Positions 45,323 through 56,200 of a DNA stretch of 64,000 nucleotides are shown piece by piece. The translations under genes and the position numbers were made by a program. This DNA comes from Paenibacillus vietnamensis. Its GTDB lineage: Bacteria > Bacillota > Bacilli > Paenibacillales > Paenibacillaceae. The DNA lies in NCBI RefSeq assembly GCF_020169515.1, contig NZ_JAHMHW010000009.1, positions 1 to 64,000 on the forward strand, read 5' to 3'. The notes under the pieces are model-generated. The model had not been told where the DNA came from. It did not search any database and was given only the letters and a program-made list of their open reading frames with translations. How positions within the stretch are numbered: the first letter of the stretch is position 1; the number at the start of each line of letters is the position of its first letter.

Positions 45323-47083
45323 CTATCCTTCCTCGCCGTGCCAAAGCCTCCGGAACGCTTCGCTGCCCGCCAGCAAAGCTTCCGCGGTGCCTTCCGCTTC
45401 GATTTTGCCGTCCTTCATCAGCACGATCCGGTCGGCCTGGGCCAAGGCCGCCTTGCGGTGGGAGACGACCAGGCAGGTCGCATCGCCGCGCTCCCGGAAC
45501 AGCCGTGCCCACAGCTTCTGCTCCGTCTCCACGTCAAGAGCGCTTGACAGATCGTCGAAGACGTACAGCTCGCTGTCGCGGACGAGCATTCTCGCTGCAG
45601 CCGTGCGCTGCGCCTGGCCTCCCGACAGCTTGACTCCGCGAGGCCCGATAACCGTGTCCAGCCCCTGCTGAAAATGCGCAATATCCTCATCGAGCACCGC
45701 CGTATGCAGCGCCCTATCGAGCCGGCCCTCCTTGTCCGGATGGCCGAGCAATATATTTTCCCGCAGCGTATCGCTGTACAGCCTCGGCACCTGCGCGGTG
45801 TAAGCGCTCCGCGGAGGCACAAAAAACGAGCCGGGATCGCCTACGAGCCTGCCGTTCCAGCGCACCTCTCCTCCATCCTGCGGCAGCAAGCCGAGCAGGG
45901 CGCGCACCAGCGTCGTTTTGCCCGAGCCGATCGGTCCCGTGACGACGGTGAACGTCCCCCTTCGCAGCTCGAGATCGATGCTCTCGATGCCCCGGCCCGT
46001 CTCGGGATAATGGTAGGTCAGCCCCTTCACCGTGAGCCGCTCAAGGCGTTCGGCTTCACCAAGCTCCGGCTCCTGCGCCTCCGCTTTGTCTTCGCTCAGA
46101 TGAAGGGCATTCGCTTCGGTAAGCACCTTGGCCGGAGCTCCCTGCAAAATGCCGGTCAGCCGCATAAGGGCAACCGCCATCTGTTTGAAATAGGTTAAAA
46201 ACTTGCCGAAATTGGAAATAAACTGCGTCACGAAGGTCAGATAATAGACGAACAAGGAGAAGTCCCCGACCGTAAACTCGCCGCCGCGCATCTTGTGCCC
46301 GGCCAGCAGCAAGATCAGCCCCGTTCCCAGGTTCACCGAATTGGAAAAGATCGAATCCAGCGCTTCCGTCATCAGTTTGTCCTTCAGCATCGTTTTGCGG
46401 CGGTTGTCGTTCAGCTCGCGGAACCGCGCAATGACGCGTTTCTCCGCTCCCGCCACCTGAATCGCCTGCACGCTGCCGAACATTTCGCTGATCGCGCCCG
46501 TTACCTTGGCCGTCGATTCGCGGCTGTCCTCCCTGTACTTCTGCAGCCGGGTCGTCGCCAGCTGGGCCGCCACGACGACGATCACCAGCGGCAGAAACAC
46601 AAGCAGCGTCATCTGCGCGTCGATGCGGATGAGGATGAAGCAGGATACCGCTGCGAAGCAGGTCATGCCAAACACGTCGACGGACCAGCTGACCGCCTCC
46701 TCCGACTGATCGACATCGTCGCGGAAGTGGCTGATCGCCTCGCCCGGCGAGCAAGGGATGGCTTTGGCTCCCGGCTCCTTCAAAATATGCTCCAGCACGT
46801 TGCGGCGCAGCAGCATGCCCATTCTGAACCGGAAGTTCACATCGGTGATGAAGCCGATAAGCACAACTCCGCTCCGGGCAAGCGCAGCCCCCAGCAGCAG
46901 TGCAACCAGCCCCCATGTCCCGACTTCGACTGCAGAATCCATCGTCAGAGAATCGAAAAACGCCTTCGTAATGAGCCCCGGAAAAATCGGCATCAAATAA
47001 ATGACCGTCCATACAATCGCGTTGGTCATATACCAGCCTGGCCGGTAGCGGATTAACCTCCACATATACGTAAACGTGCTCAC
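45323..47083 (-). CDS. Heterodimeric ABC exporter subunit A (degenerate Walker B)
   Basis: 586 residues: six membrane helices followed by an ATPase domain, as in multidrug exporters. Walker A is GPIGSGKTT and the signature is intact LSGGQ (KLSGGQAQRTAAAR). The Walker B stretch reads YVFDDLSSALD, with Asp where the catalytic Glu should be. The partner (47080-48837) has the opposite pattern, so the pair forms one good and one degenerate ATP site, as in BmrCD/YheIH-type exporters. It overlaps the upstream subunit by 4 nt (ATGA). The exported substrate is unknown. Confidence 0.92.
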   Translation of the reverse strand: MSTFTYMWRLIRYRPGWYMTNAIVWTVIYLMPIFPGLITKAFFDSLTMDSAVEVGTWGLVALLLGAALARSGVVLIGFITDVNFRFRMGMLLRRNVLEHILKEPGAKAIPCSPGEAISHFRDDVDQSEEAVSWSVDVFGMTCFAAVSCFILIRIDAQMTLLVFLPLVIVVVAAQLATTRLQKYREDSRESTAKVTGAISEMFGSVQAIQVAGAEKRVIARFRELNDNRRKTMLKDKLMTEALDSIFSNSVNLGTGLILLLAGHKMRGGEFTVGDFSLFVYYLTFVTQFISNFGKFLTYFKQMAVALMRLTGILQGAPAKVLTEANALHLSEDKAEAQEPELGEAERLERLTVKGLTYHYPETGRGIESIDLELRRGTFTVVTGPIGSGKTTLVRALLGLLPQDGGEVRWNGRLVGDPGSFFVPPRSAYTAQVPRLYSDTLRENILLGHPDKEGRLDRALHTAVLDEDIAHFQQGLDTVIGPRGVKLSGGQAQRTAAARMLVRDSELYVFDDLSSALDVETEQKLWARLFRERGDATCLVVSHRKAALAQADRIVLMKDGKIEAEGTAEALLAGSEAFRRLWHGEEG

Positions 47084-48837
47084 ACCAGCACCTCCTCGAG
47101 CCCCGCCGACAGCATCCGATTAAAGCGCGAGTCCGGATCGGACGCCAGCTCGGCCCGCCTCCCCGACTCGACGATCCGTCCCTGCTCCAAAATCACGATA
47201 TGATCCGCCCGCTGAACCGTCGTCAGGCGGTGCGCGATAATGATGCAGGTCCGGCTGTTCAGAAGCTTGCCGATAGCCTGCTCCAAACGGTGCTCCGTAA
47301 CCGGATCCAGCCTTGACGAGGCTTCGTCGAGAATAACGAGTCCGGGCTTCGCCAGGAACACCCTTGCGAACGCCAGCAGCTGCGCCTCGCCCGCCGACAA
47401 GCTTCCGCCTCCAGAGGCAAGCGGCGTATCGAGTCCGTCCGGAAGCGATTCGTACCACTCCGTGAGTCCGAGCTCCCCAAGCACGGCAATAATATCCTGA
47501 TCCCGAATACTTTCATCGTAAAAGGTCAAATTGTCCCGAACGCTTCCCTGCAAAATCTCGATATTTTGCGTCACCAGCGAGACCTTGGAGCGGAGCTCGG
47601 CGAGCTTGCACTGCCGGATGTCGACGCCTCCCAGCTCGATGCTGCCCTGCTGCGGGTCGTAGAACCGCAGCAGCAGCCGGGCAAGCGTCGTTTTCCCGCT
47701 GCCCGTCCGGCCGAGCAGGCCGAGCACCTCGCCCGGCTTCAGCCGCAGGTTCAGCTCCTCGAGCGTCGGATGCTCGTCGTAGCCGAAGGTAACCTCTTTC
47801 AGAGCCACGTCGAGCGGTCCTTCCGGCAGCTTCGCGCCTGGCCCGTCCGCGATTTTCGGACGGGTGGCCAGCAGTTCCCGGATCCGGAGAAGGCTGGCGT
47901 CGGCTTTTTGCAAATCCTCGATTTGCGTCCGGATTTTTTCAATCGGCTTGGCCAGCAGCTCGGTATAATAGAAAATCAAATAAACCGTGCCGATGCTGAT
48001 GCTGCCCTTCTTCCATAGGAAGGCGCTGATCGCAAACGCCATCGCGTTGCCGAGCGCAAACACGATAATCGTCGTAATCCACATCGTGGAGAAACCGAGA
48101 AACGCCCGCTGCCTGAGCGGCAGCATGCGGCGCAGCAGCGAGTAAAAGCGGCCCATGACGAACCCCGTCGCGCCGTTCGCACGCGTATCCTCGGTCCCCT
48201 CGAGATGCTCGCCGATGAAGCCGTAAAACTCGGCGTTAATTTGGCGCCATTTGGCCCAGACCGGCACGGCGAATTTGCGGATCCACTGAATGACGTATAC
48301 GGCGAACAGGACGAACAGCAGCATGCCTGCGCCGACGATGGCGTTTTCACGGAACAGCAAAATAATAATGCCGAGCATAAGCAGCAAATTGCCGGCCAAA
48401 TGGATAATGAAGCTGGAAAAGAAGTTTGCAAGCGCATTCACATCCCCGTCCACTCGTTCGATAATCGAGCCCGAGGTGTTCGCTTTATGAAAGGACATGT
48501 CCAGCCCGAGCCCGTGCTCGGCCAGATCGCCGCGCAGCCGGTTCGTCGTGCGCCATGCCAGATTTTCGCTTGCGTAGGTGGCGATGACGGAGATCGCTTG
48601 CTGGATCAGCGAGAAGCCGATGAACAGCCCGGCTGCATAGTAAAGCGGCTCCATCGCTTTGTCCGACTGGGCGGTGTCGATGAAGTAGCGGATAATTTGC
48701 GGGTTCACCAGCTGCAGGGCGATCGTTCCGAAAAGAAGCGCCGCCAGCGTGATGAGCGCCTTTTTCTGGGGAAGCAAATAACGCTTCAGCATTTCGTAAT
48801 ACCGGCCGATAGACCGGCTTGATTTCGTCGTGCTCAT
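47080..48837 (-). CDS. Heterodimeric ABC exporter subunit B (degenerate signature)
   Basis: 585 residues with the same membrane-plus-ATPase layout. Walker A is GRTGSGKTT and Walker B is intact (LVILDEASSRLD with catalytic Glu). The signature is altered to LSAGE (GSLSAGEAQLLAFAR). Paired with subunit A it would supply the catalytic Glu while A supplies LSGGQ. It is the first gene of the two-gene operon. The N-terminus (SIGRYYEMLKRYLLPQKKALI) is cytoplasmic. Substrates of such exporters include drugs, peptides and lipids. Confidence 0.92.
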   Translation of the reverse strand: MSTTKSSRSIGRYYEMLKRYLLPQKKALITLAALLFGTIALQLVNPQIIRYFIDTAQSDKAMEPLYYAAGLFIGFSLIQQAISVIATYASENLAWRTTNRLRGDLAEHGLGLDMSFHKANTSGSIIERVDGDVNALANFFSSFIIHLAGNLLLMLGIIILLFRENAIVGAGMLLFVLFAVYVIQWIRKFAVPVWAKWRQINAEFYGFIGEHLEGTEDTRANGATGFVMGRFYSLLRRMLPLRQRAFLGFSTMWITTIIVFALGNAMAFAISAFLWKKGSISIGTVYLIFYYTELLAKPIEKIRTQIEDLQKADASLLRIRELLATRPKIADGPGAKLPEGPLDVALKEVTFGYDEHPTLEELNLRLKPGEVLGLLGRTGSGKTTLARLLLRFYDPQQGSIELGGVDIRQCKLAELRSKVSLVTQNIEILQGSVRDNLTFYDESIRDQDIIAVLGELGLTEWYESLPDGLDTPLASGGGSLSAGEAQLLAFARVFLAKPGLVILDEASSRLDPVTEHRLEQAIGKLLNSRTCIIIAHRLTTVQRADHIVILEQGRIVESGRRAELASDPDSRFNRMLSAGLEEVLV

Positions 48838-49018
48838 ATAGCTCTCCTTCCTCCGATTATGGCAAGTAAGGCTACTCTATCCGAATCGGCGAAGGCCGTC
48901 AATTGCTATTTTCCCGGTTGCTGCTCCTGCCCGGTTCTCTCTATCTATCATCTGACCTTCATGGTCCCGACGATTCCATAGATGATATAATAAGAAGTGC
49001 CGTGCTGGCTACGCGGTC

Positions 49019-49215
49019 CGACTGGATTTGATGCATCTATTTTGGGAGAAGAGGCTGCATTGGGCAATTTAACTGGAATTGGTCCGTTTAATTCATCCAT
49101 AAACCCGGTACGGCCCATTTTTCTAAGTTTATATTCAGGAAATCCAGCTATTTTGCGTAAAGAAGGCGATCCGCCGGATTTAAATACAATGATTCCAGTT
49201 ATTTTGAAATCCAAA
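49019..49215. repeat. Intergenic repeat, family C
   Basis: Contains ACTGGATTTGATGCATC, AACTGGAATTGGTCCG, AATCCAGCTATTTTGCG and CCGGATTTAAATACA followed by ATTCCAGTTATTTT. The block order matches 44250-44445. No gene is seen between 48838 and 49279. Confidence 0.75.
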
Positions 49216-49279
49216 TTGATAACTATTTCAACGCTGCAGGAACGGAAGTCGACAACACATATATAGAGGGAGATTGAAG

Positions 49280-50065
49280 ATGATGAAGCTGGTATCCTGG
49301 AACGTGAACGGCCTGAGGGCATGCGTCAACAAGGGGTTTTTGGATTATTTTCACGAGATGGACGCCGATCTGTTCTGCATTCAGGAATCGAAGCTGCAGG
49401 AAGGGCAAATTTGTCTGGAAATAAGCGAGGAGTATCATCAGTTCTGGAATTACGCCGTCAAAAAGGGGTATTCCGGAACGGCGGTCTATTCTAAGGTGAA
49501 GCCGCTGACGGTCCGCTATGGAATCGAGGAGGATCTGGAGCCCGAGGGCCGCATCCTTACTTTGGAGTTTGAAGGCTTTTACCTTGTCAATGTGTATACG
49601 CCCAATGCGAAGCGCGACCTCTCGCGGCTTGATTACCGGCTGGAATGGGAGGACCGGTTCCGCGGCTATTTGCAGCAGCTGGACAAGCGGAAGCCTGTCA
49701 TCGTATGCGGGGATCTGAACGTCGCCCATCAGGAAATCGATTTGAAAAACGCAAAAGCCAACATCGGCAACTCCGGGTTTACGTACGAGGAACGCGGCAA
49801 AATGACGGAGCTGCTGGAAGCCGGCTTCATCGATACGTTCAGGCATTTGTACCCGGACCGGACCGATGCGTACTCTTGGTGGTCGTACATGCCGAAAATC
49901 CGGGAGCGGAATGTAGGCTGGAGAATCGACTACTTTCTTGTCTCTTCCCGCCTTGCCTCTTACGTCTCCGAGGCCCGTATCGATTCGCAAATTATGGGCA
50001 GCGACCACTGCCCGATCGTGCTGGAGCTGACAGCAGCTCCTGCCCCGGCGGCGGCGGCGGAATAG
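49280..50065 (+). CDS. xth: Exodeoxyribonuclease III / AP endonuclease
   Basis: About 261 residues of the Xth/ExoA family, which cut at abasic sites and trim 3' ends during base-excision repair. Family motifs are LVSWNVNGLRA (Asn), IQESKLQ (metal-binding Glu), VYTPNAKRDLSRLDYR, CGDLNVAHQEID (Asp/Asn) and the C-terminal SDHCPIVLEL (His). The ATG at 49280 has GAGGGAG 7 nt upstream; a TTG at 49274 and an ATG at 49283 are alternatives. The C-terminal tail is extended by a Pro/Ala-rich stretch of ~12 residues. Confidence 0.95.
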   Translation: MMKLVSWNVNGLRACVNKGFLDYFHEMDADLFCIQESKLQEGQICLEISEEYHQFWNYAVKKGYSGTAVYSKVKPLTVRYGIEEDLEPEGRILTLEFEGFYLVNVYTPNAKRDLSRLDYRLEWEDRFRGYLQQLDKRKPVIVCGDLNVAHQEIDLKNAKANIGNSGFTYEERGKMTELLEAGFIDTFRHLYPDRTDAYSWWSYMPKIRERNVGWRIDYFLVSSRLASYVSEARIDSQIMGSDHCPIVLELTAAPAPAAAAE

Positions 50066-50183
50066 ACAAACAAATGCCAGAAACCTTCGCGGCGCTGTCG
50101 GTCTTGTGAATTTTGCGCCGCACTGTCGGTAAACGACGGTCCGGACACTTTACGAGTTTCAGATGAGCGAGACACACCGCAAT

Positions 50184-50222
50184 AAAAAATCCCTCGGCCG
50201 CAGCAAGGCCAAGGGATTTTTT
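50184..50222. terminator. Bidirectional terminator between xth and the pullulanase gene
   Basis: AAAAAATCCCTCGGCC pairs with GGCCAAGGGATTTTTT (one mismatch pair) with a 7-nt loop. A- and T-runs on each side serve both convergent genes. Confidence 0.88.
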
Positions 50223-50226
50223 AACG

Positions 50227-53200
50227 TTATTGCTTATTCATCAGATTAAATATAACCTGAGCGCTTTCCGCGCGGGTCATGCCCGCCTTTGGCGCAAAGC
50301 TGCCGTCCGGCCGTCCGCGCAGGAGCCCCTGCTCCGCGCCAAAGCTCACGGCGTCCTGCGCCCATGCGCTGATCTGCCCGCTGTCCGTAAAGTCCGCGCC
50401 TGCGCCGGAGGCCGGAACGGCACCGTCATCCCGGACGGCGTCTGAGCCGTTCTTCGCCGCCAAAGCGCGAACGAGCATGACCGCCATCTCCTCTCGGGTG
50501 ACCTTCTCGTGCGGCGCAAACTTCACCGCGCTCCGCCCCTTGACGATGCCGAGCGCAACCGCAGAGGCGACGTAAGCGGCGTACCAGGCGTCCTCGTTGA
50601 CGTCGGTAAAGCGCACAGCGCCCGCTCCTGCCTCCGCGGAGCCTGCTCCCGCACTGCCCACGGCGCCCCCCGCCTTCGCGCCAAGCATCCGAACGAGCAT
50701 CGCCGCGAATTCGGCGCGGGTCACGCCTTCTTCGGGCTCGAAGCGGGCCCCGCTCCGCCCGATCGCGATATGCTTAGCCGCCAAAGCCTTGACGGCGGCA
50801 TAAGCCCAGTGGCCGGCCGGCACGTCCGCGAACGTCCGGTCCAATTCAAGCGCGGCGTAGCTGCTGAAATGGTACACCTCCGCGCTGATCCGATCCCCGT
50901 CCTGCTTCCCGCGGACATATTCGGGCGCGCCGTCTTCGCTCACGTAATAGATGCCGGTTAACGTACGATCGGCGTCGGCATTCAGCTTAAAGGTCAGCAC
51001 GACCGGCTCTTCGAAGGTCGGCACCGGCACCGATCCGCCGCCTGCCGTTACAATGCTCAGCCTGAAAGAATAGATATCGGAAGCCGCTCTCCAGGCGGCC
51101 TGCTCCGTCTGCAGCCCGTTCAGCAGCGCGCCGGACTGAGCGGCCGGCAGCGGTCTCGCCTCGAGCAAAATGCCCATTCCCGCTCCACCGCCGTCCAAGA
51201 CCATTTTCTGCAGCTTGCCAAGCAGCTCATGAGGCAGAGTAACGGACAGCCCGCCTGCCTGCAGCTCGAGGTCGTTGCCTGCAAGCAGATCGGCTGCCTC
51301 CATCGGAAGCAGTGCCGACGTTTTGCCGGCCGGAAGCGAAACCGCCGCTTTGCCGTCATTCCCGCCCTGCAGCGAGGCCGCGCTCACGATCCACGCATCG
51401 CCCGCCGTCTGCGGCTGTTCCGCCTCTGAAGAATCCGGCGAAGGAACTGCCGCCAAAATAACCGTCCCGCCGTCATCCCTGCCCGGCAGATCAAACGTCA
51501 CCTGCCGCTCTTGCGTCACCGTATAGCTTTTGCCGCTGTATTCATCCAGCAGTTTCGTGCCCGCCGCGAACGGAACGTCCACGGTAACGGCTATTCCCGC
51601 TGCCGCCGTATTAATGACAGTCACAACATTCACGCCTCCGTATTGCTTGTTAAAAGCCAAGTAACCCAGAGCATCGGAGCCTCCAATCTTCGTGCGTGTA
51701 CCCTTCGAGTACACCTTGGAATATTTTGCGCGGATGTTCAGCAGCTTCCGGTAGTGGCCGTGCAGCGACCGCTCCTCATCCAGCCGGTCCCAAGGCATAT
51801 CGCCGCGGTTCTCGCTGAACTCCCCTGCGCTCATATCGCCCGCATTCGCGCCGGAACGTCCGAGCTCTTCGCCGTAATAAATAACCGGCTGGCCCTTGGC
51901 CGTAATTTGCAGCGCGGCAGCGACCTTCAGCTTGCCTTCATCCCCGTCCGCATAATGCGACAGGAAGCCGTTTTCGTCATGGCTGCTCAGAAACTGCCCC
52001 ATCGTAGCCGCATTGTCCAGCTTAGCCTCGCGTTCGGCCAGATAAGCGTCAACCGCATCAATGCTGCCATTCGCGAAAGCCAGAGCCCGGTCCTTAAAGC
52101 CGAAATCCAGCAAGCCGTCCATCTGGCCGCTTCGCAGCGTGCCGCCGTCGCTGTCGGCCGTCGCCCCGAAGTATTCGCCGATCAGCTTGAAGTCCGGATT
52201 GATTTCGGTCAATGCATTTTTGAAGGCGACCCAGGTCGAGCTCTCCACATGCTTTACGGTATCCACGCGGAAATAGTCAATCGTGTCGCCGCGCTTTGTC
52301 CGGGCGCGCTCCAGCCAGCCGGCCTGCCACTCCACGATCTGCTCACGGACGGCCGGATCCTCGGTCCGGAAATCCGGAAGCCCCGAAAGCTCGCCCTCTA
52401 CCGGATTCGTATCCGCGGATACGCCGTCTGTACGAAGCATGCCTTCGAATCGCGCTTTATCCTGCTCCGTCACCTCAGGCCGGTTATCCGCCGGCTTCAG
52501 CCCGTAGCCCGTGTGGTTAAGCACGACGTCAACCATAATCTTGATGCCGCGGTCATGCGCTTTCTCGATCAGTTCCTTAAACGTCTCCATATCGCCCAAA
52601 TGCTCGTCAAGCTTCGTAAAATCCTTCGCCCAGTAGCCGTGATAGCCGTATTGGGTGAAGCCCGCTCCCACATTAAAATCGATATTGTCTACAATCGGAG
52701 TGATCCACAGCGTGTTAATGCCAAGCTCCTGCAAATAATCGAGCTTGCCGATCAAGCCTTCGAAGTCGCCGCCGTGATACGCCTCCGGATGGCTTTTATC
52801 GACGTCTTCGTTATTCGCCGCGTCGCCGTCCGCGAACCGGTCGGTCAGCGCAAAATAAATGCGCGCTTCGTCCCAGTCGAAATCAAGGCTGCCTGCGGAA
52901 ATTCTGGCTTTTATATTCACGGAGGCGTTATGGGTATGCTTGTTGCCGTATTCGTCCACCAGCGTCACCGGCACGCTCTTCGCTCCGGCCGTAACGGAAT
53001 CCTTCACGGAAACGGACTGCTGCATCAGCTCCGTATCGAACGGCACCTTCGCCGGGCCGCCCAGGGACGTTAAATCCATGTAGCCTTCCCGCAGCGCCGT
53101 ATCCTCGGAGAACGAAGCTTTCACCGACACGACCGCGCTTTCGTTATACGAGATCGAGGCAGGCTCGACGGAGCTTTTGATGACTGCCTTAGGCTTCTTG

Positions 53201-56200
53201 TAGACGACGACCGATTTGCCGTCCACGGAATTTTTCGGATCAGGCGTCTCCGTTACCGTCCCGTCCCTGTCGACCAGGAACGTGTACTCGTAGGTGCCCT
53301 CTTTCAAATCGCTTACCGTATAAGCAAACCATTCTCTCCGCATATCGTAAAGCATATCCCGGCTGACGCCGCCGATCTTCACCTTCACGCCGTCAATGCT
53401 CTCCATTTGGCCCGCCCTGAACAGCGCATCGTCGCGGTATAGGAAGGTCAGGCTGCCGTCCTGCAGCAGCGGACCGTTGACATCAGGCACGATATCAAGC
53501 TCGCGCACCATGCTGGTCACGTTCACCTTCGTAAAAACAGCCCCCGGAGCAACCGGAATGATCCGGTCATCCGGGTAATCCTGCTTCGCCGTCTCCCAAT
53601 TCGTGCCCTTGCGGAGGACGAAGCCGACACCGGTCGTCTCCGGCGCAATTTCCAGCATGACCGTCGCAATTCCGTTCTCCACTTTATCGAACAAAATCTG
53701 ATCGTTTCTCACGCCGGTATTCCACACCCACAAATTCCAGTCCGTATAATCCCGGTCCGGCCGGATGTAATTCAGCTGCACATAACGCCGCTCGGTTACC
53801 GTTACATCTGCGCTTGCCGTCATGCCGCCGAATGTCGCCGTAATAACCGCTTTGCCGGGAGCGACCGCCGTTACAAGGCCGGAGGCCGATACCGCGGCTG
53901 CCGCTGCGTCATCCGTAGCGTAAACGGCATTGGCCGTTACTTTTCTTCTGCTGCCGTCATCATAGACCGCGTATACGTCCGTCTTATGCGATGAACCCGC
54001 AACAAGCGAATATTTGCCGCTGTCCAGCTGAAGCAATTTCAGCTTCGGTGCGGCCGCCTTCATCCGGATCACGACGGCCGTCAGCGGATCGAGCGTAATG
54101 GCGGTGTTCGTCAATACAAAGCCGGATTTGACTTTGACAGGTTTTACGCCCGCTTCGTCGTTATCCACGAGCACGTCTCCGCCCGTCAAATCCTCGTTCA
54201 GCGTCAGCGTCCTCTTCTCGTTGTCCGCATTGACGAATACGTAATATTGGCCGGTGCCGTCCGTCGCCTTGCTTTTGTAGCCGATTACCAGATCCTCCGC
54301 CTTGATTTGAGGGGCGTTAATGAGGGTGACATTGGAATCCACCAGCTCCTTGTCGCCCAAGCGGAAGGCGTCGGTATGCCTTCTGAGCTTGATCAGGCCG
54401 GCCGTATATTCCTTCGTCTCGTAATTGACCGGATAACGCGCCGCGTCGGTCGCCTTCGACCAATCGAACATGTTAACCGCATCGGAGGAATCGTAAGAAT
54501 CGTGTATAAAATACGGATGCGTAAACGGATTGCCGTCTTCATCCTTAAACTCATGGAACTTCTGCTCCGGCGTCCCTTCCGCGAGCCACTGCTTCGTGCG
54601 GCCGTACTCCTGGCCCGCCTGTAAAAACGCAGTCCCCTGAGAGGTCAGAAGGAGCAGGTTGCCCAGCCTGATGCGCTTGTGAATCTCAAGATCGCCTGCC
54701 GGAAGTTCCGGATCTTTTTTGATCGACTGCGCAATGACGTCGTACAGGGGCAAATTGTCATGCGCTTCGATGTACTGCACCATATCGCCCGGATCGTCGG
54801 CCGGCGTGTTGGCAGGCTGCGCTTTAATGTTGTTAAAGATCGTCTGAATGCTTCTTGCGCCGCCCGTAATGAAGCGCGGCTCTCCCTCGGAGCCGTAGCC
54901 CGATTTCAGCTCGTTGCGGAATTCGTCGGAGAACACGCCGACGTCGTCCGTCGCGTCCATCCAGTCCTGATCGGCGCCCATCCCTTCAAGGGCGGGATCG
55001 GAAAGCTGGCCCCCGAACGTTCTCCACCCTTCGCCGATGAAGAGAGCGTTCGGATTGACGGCCGCCGCCGCGTCATACGCATGCTGCACCGCCTCGTAGG
55101 TTGCGTCGCCCATCATATCAAAGCGCATGCCGTCGATTTTGTATTCCTCGAACCAGTATTTAACGGAGTCAACCATCAACTTCTCCGCCATGATGCGGTT
55201 CGTCGCCAGGTTGTTGCCGAAGCCCCCGATAAAGGTGCCGTCCGGCTTCTGGAACGCGTAATAGCCCGGCACGATATCGTTCAGCAAACTGGCCTTCGCC
55301 ATATGCGTGTAGACGACGTCGAGCACGACGCCCATCCCTTTTTGATGAATCGCATCGATTAGCCCTTTTAATTCCTTGATCCTCAGGTGCGGATCTGCCG
55401 GATTACTAGAATAAGCCCCGTCCGGCGAGAAATACCCATGCGGGTCATAACCCCAGTTATACTCGTTATCCTTGGCGGAGTACGCCAGTGTTCGTTCGTC
55501 CATGGCAAGCTCGTCGCCAAAATACCAGGCCATAACCGGGAGAAGCTGAATATGGGTGACGCCAAGCGATTTCATGTAGTCAAGCTTCTTGGAAAAAGCG
55601 CTGTAAGTCCCCCACCTTACGTCCTCGCCCAAATCCTTTTCAATCGCCGGGTCGGCCGTCAAATCGCGGATATGCGCCTCCCAGATGATCGCATCCTCTC
55701 TCTGGCTGTATCCGTCTATCTTGGCAAAATCAAAGCCTTTCGGGCTCGTTCCGCTCAAATCGACGATTGCCGCCTTGCCGACCGTATCGCCGTCCGGCCC
55801 CGCTTCTCCCTTCGTATTGACCCGGAAAGGGGCCATCGACTTGGCATAAGGGTCGAGTACCTTTTTCATCACCCCGTTATGCGTCACCTCATACTGATAA
55901 AAATACCCCAGCAGATCGGTTACGCCGGAAAGTTCCTCTTCGCCCGGAGCGAGCGTGACCGACCAGACGCCCCGCTCGCCTTTACTGAGCTCCGCGCTTC
56001 CGACCGGCCGCGCAGAATCGTTCTTATCGTAAAGCCTCACCTTCACCTCCGTAGCCTTCGGAGCCCAAAGCTTAAGCGCAGCGCTTCCAGAAGCCGCATC
56101 GTAAACTGCGCCAAGATCGTCCCCGTCGTATGCATACATTTCATCAAGCATTCTCCAGCCCGTGTCCGCCTGCACCGTCCTGCCGGAATAGGTAACGGCA

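Noticed and set aside
51511..53073. 520-residue + strand frame inside the pullulanase gene
   Set aside because: Antisense shadow of the second GH13 domain, with no recognisable domain.
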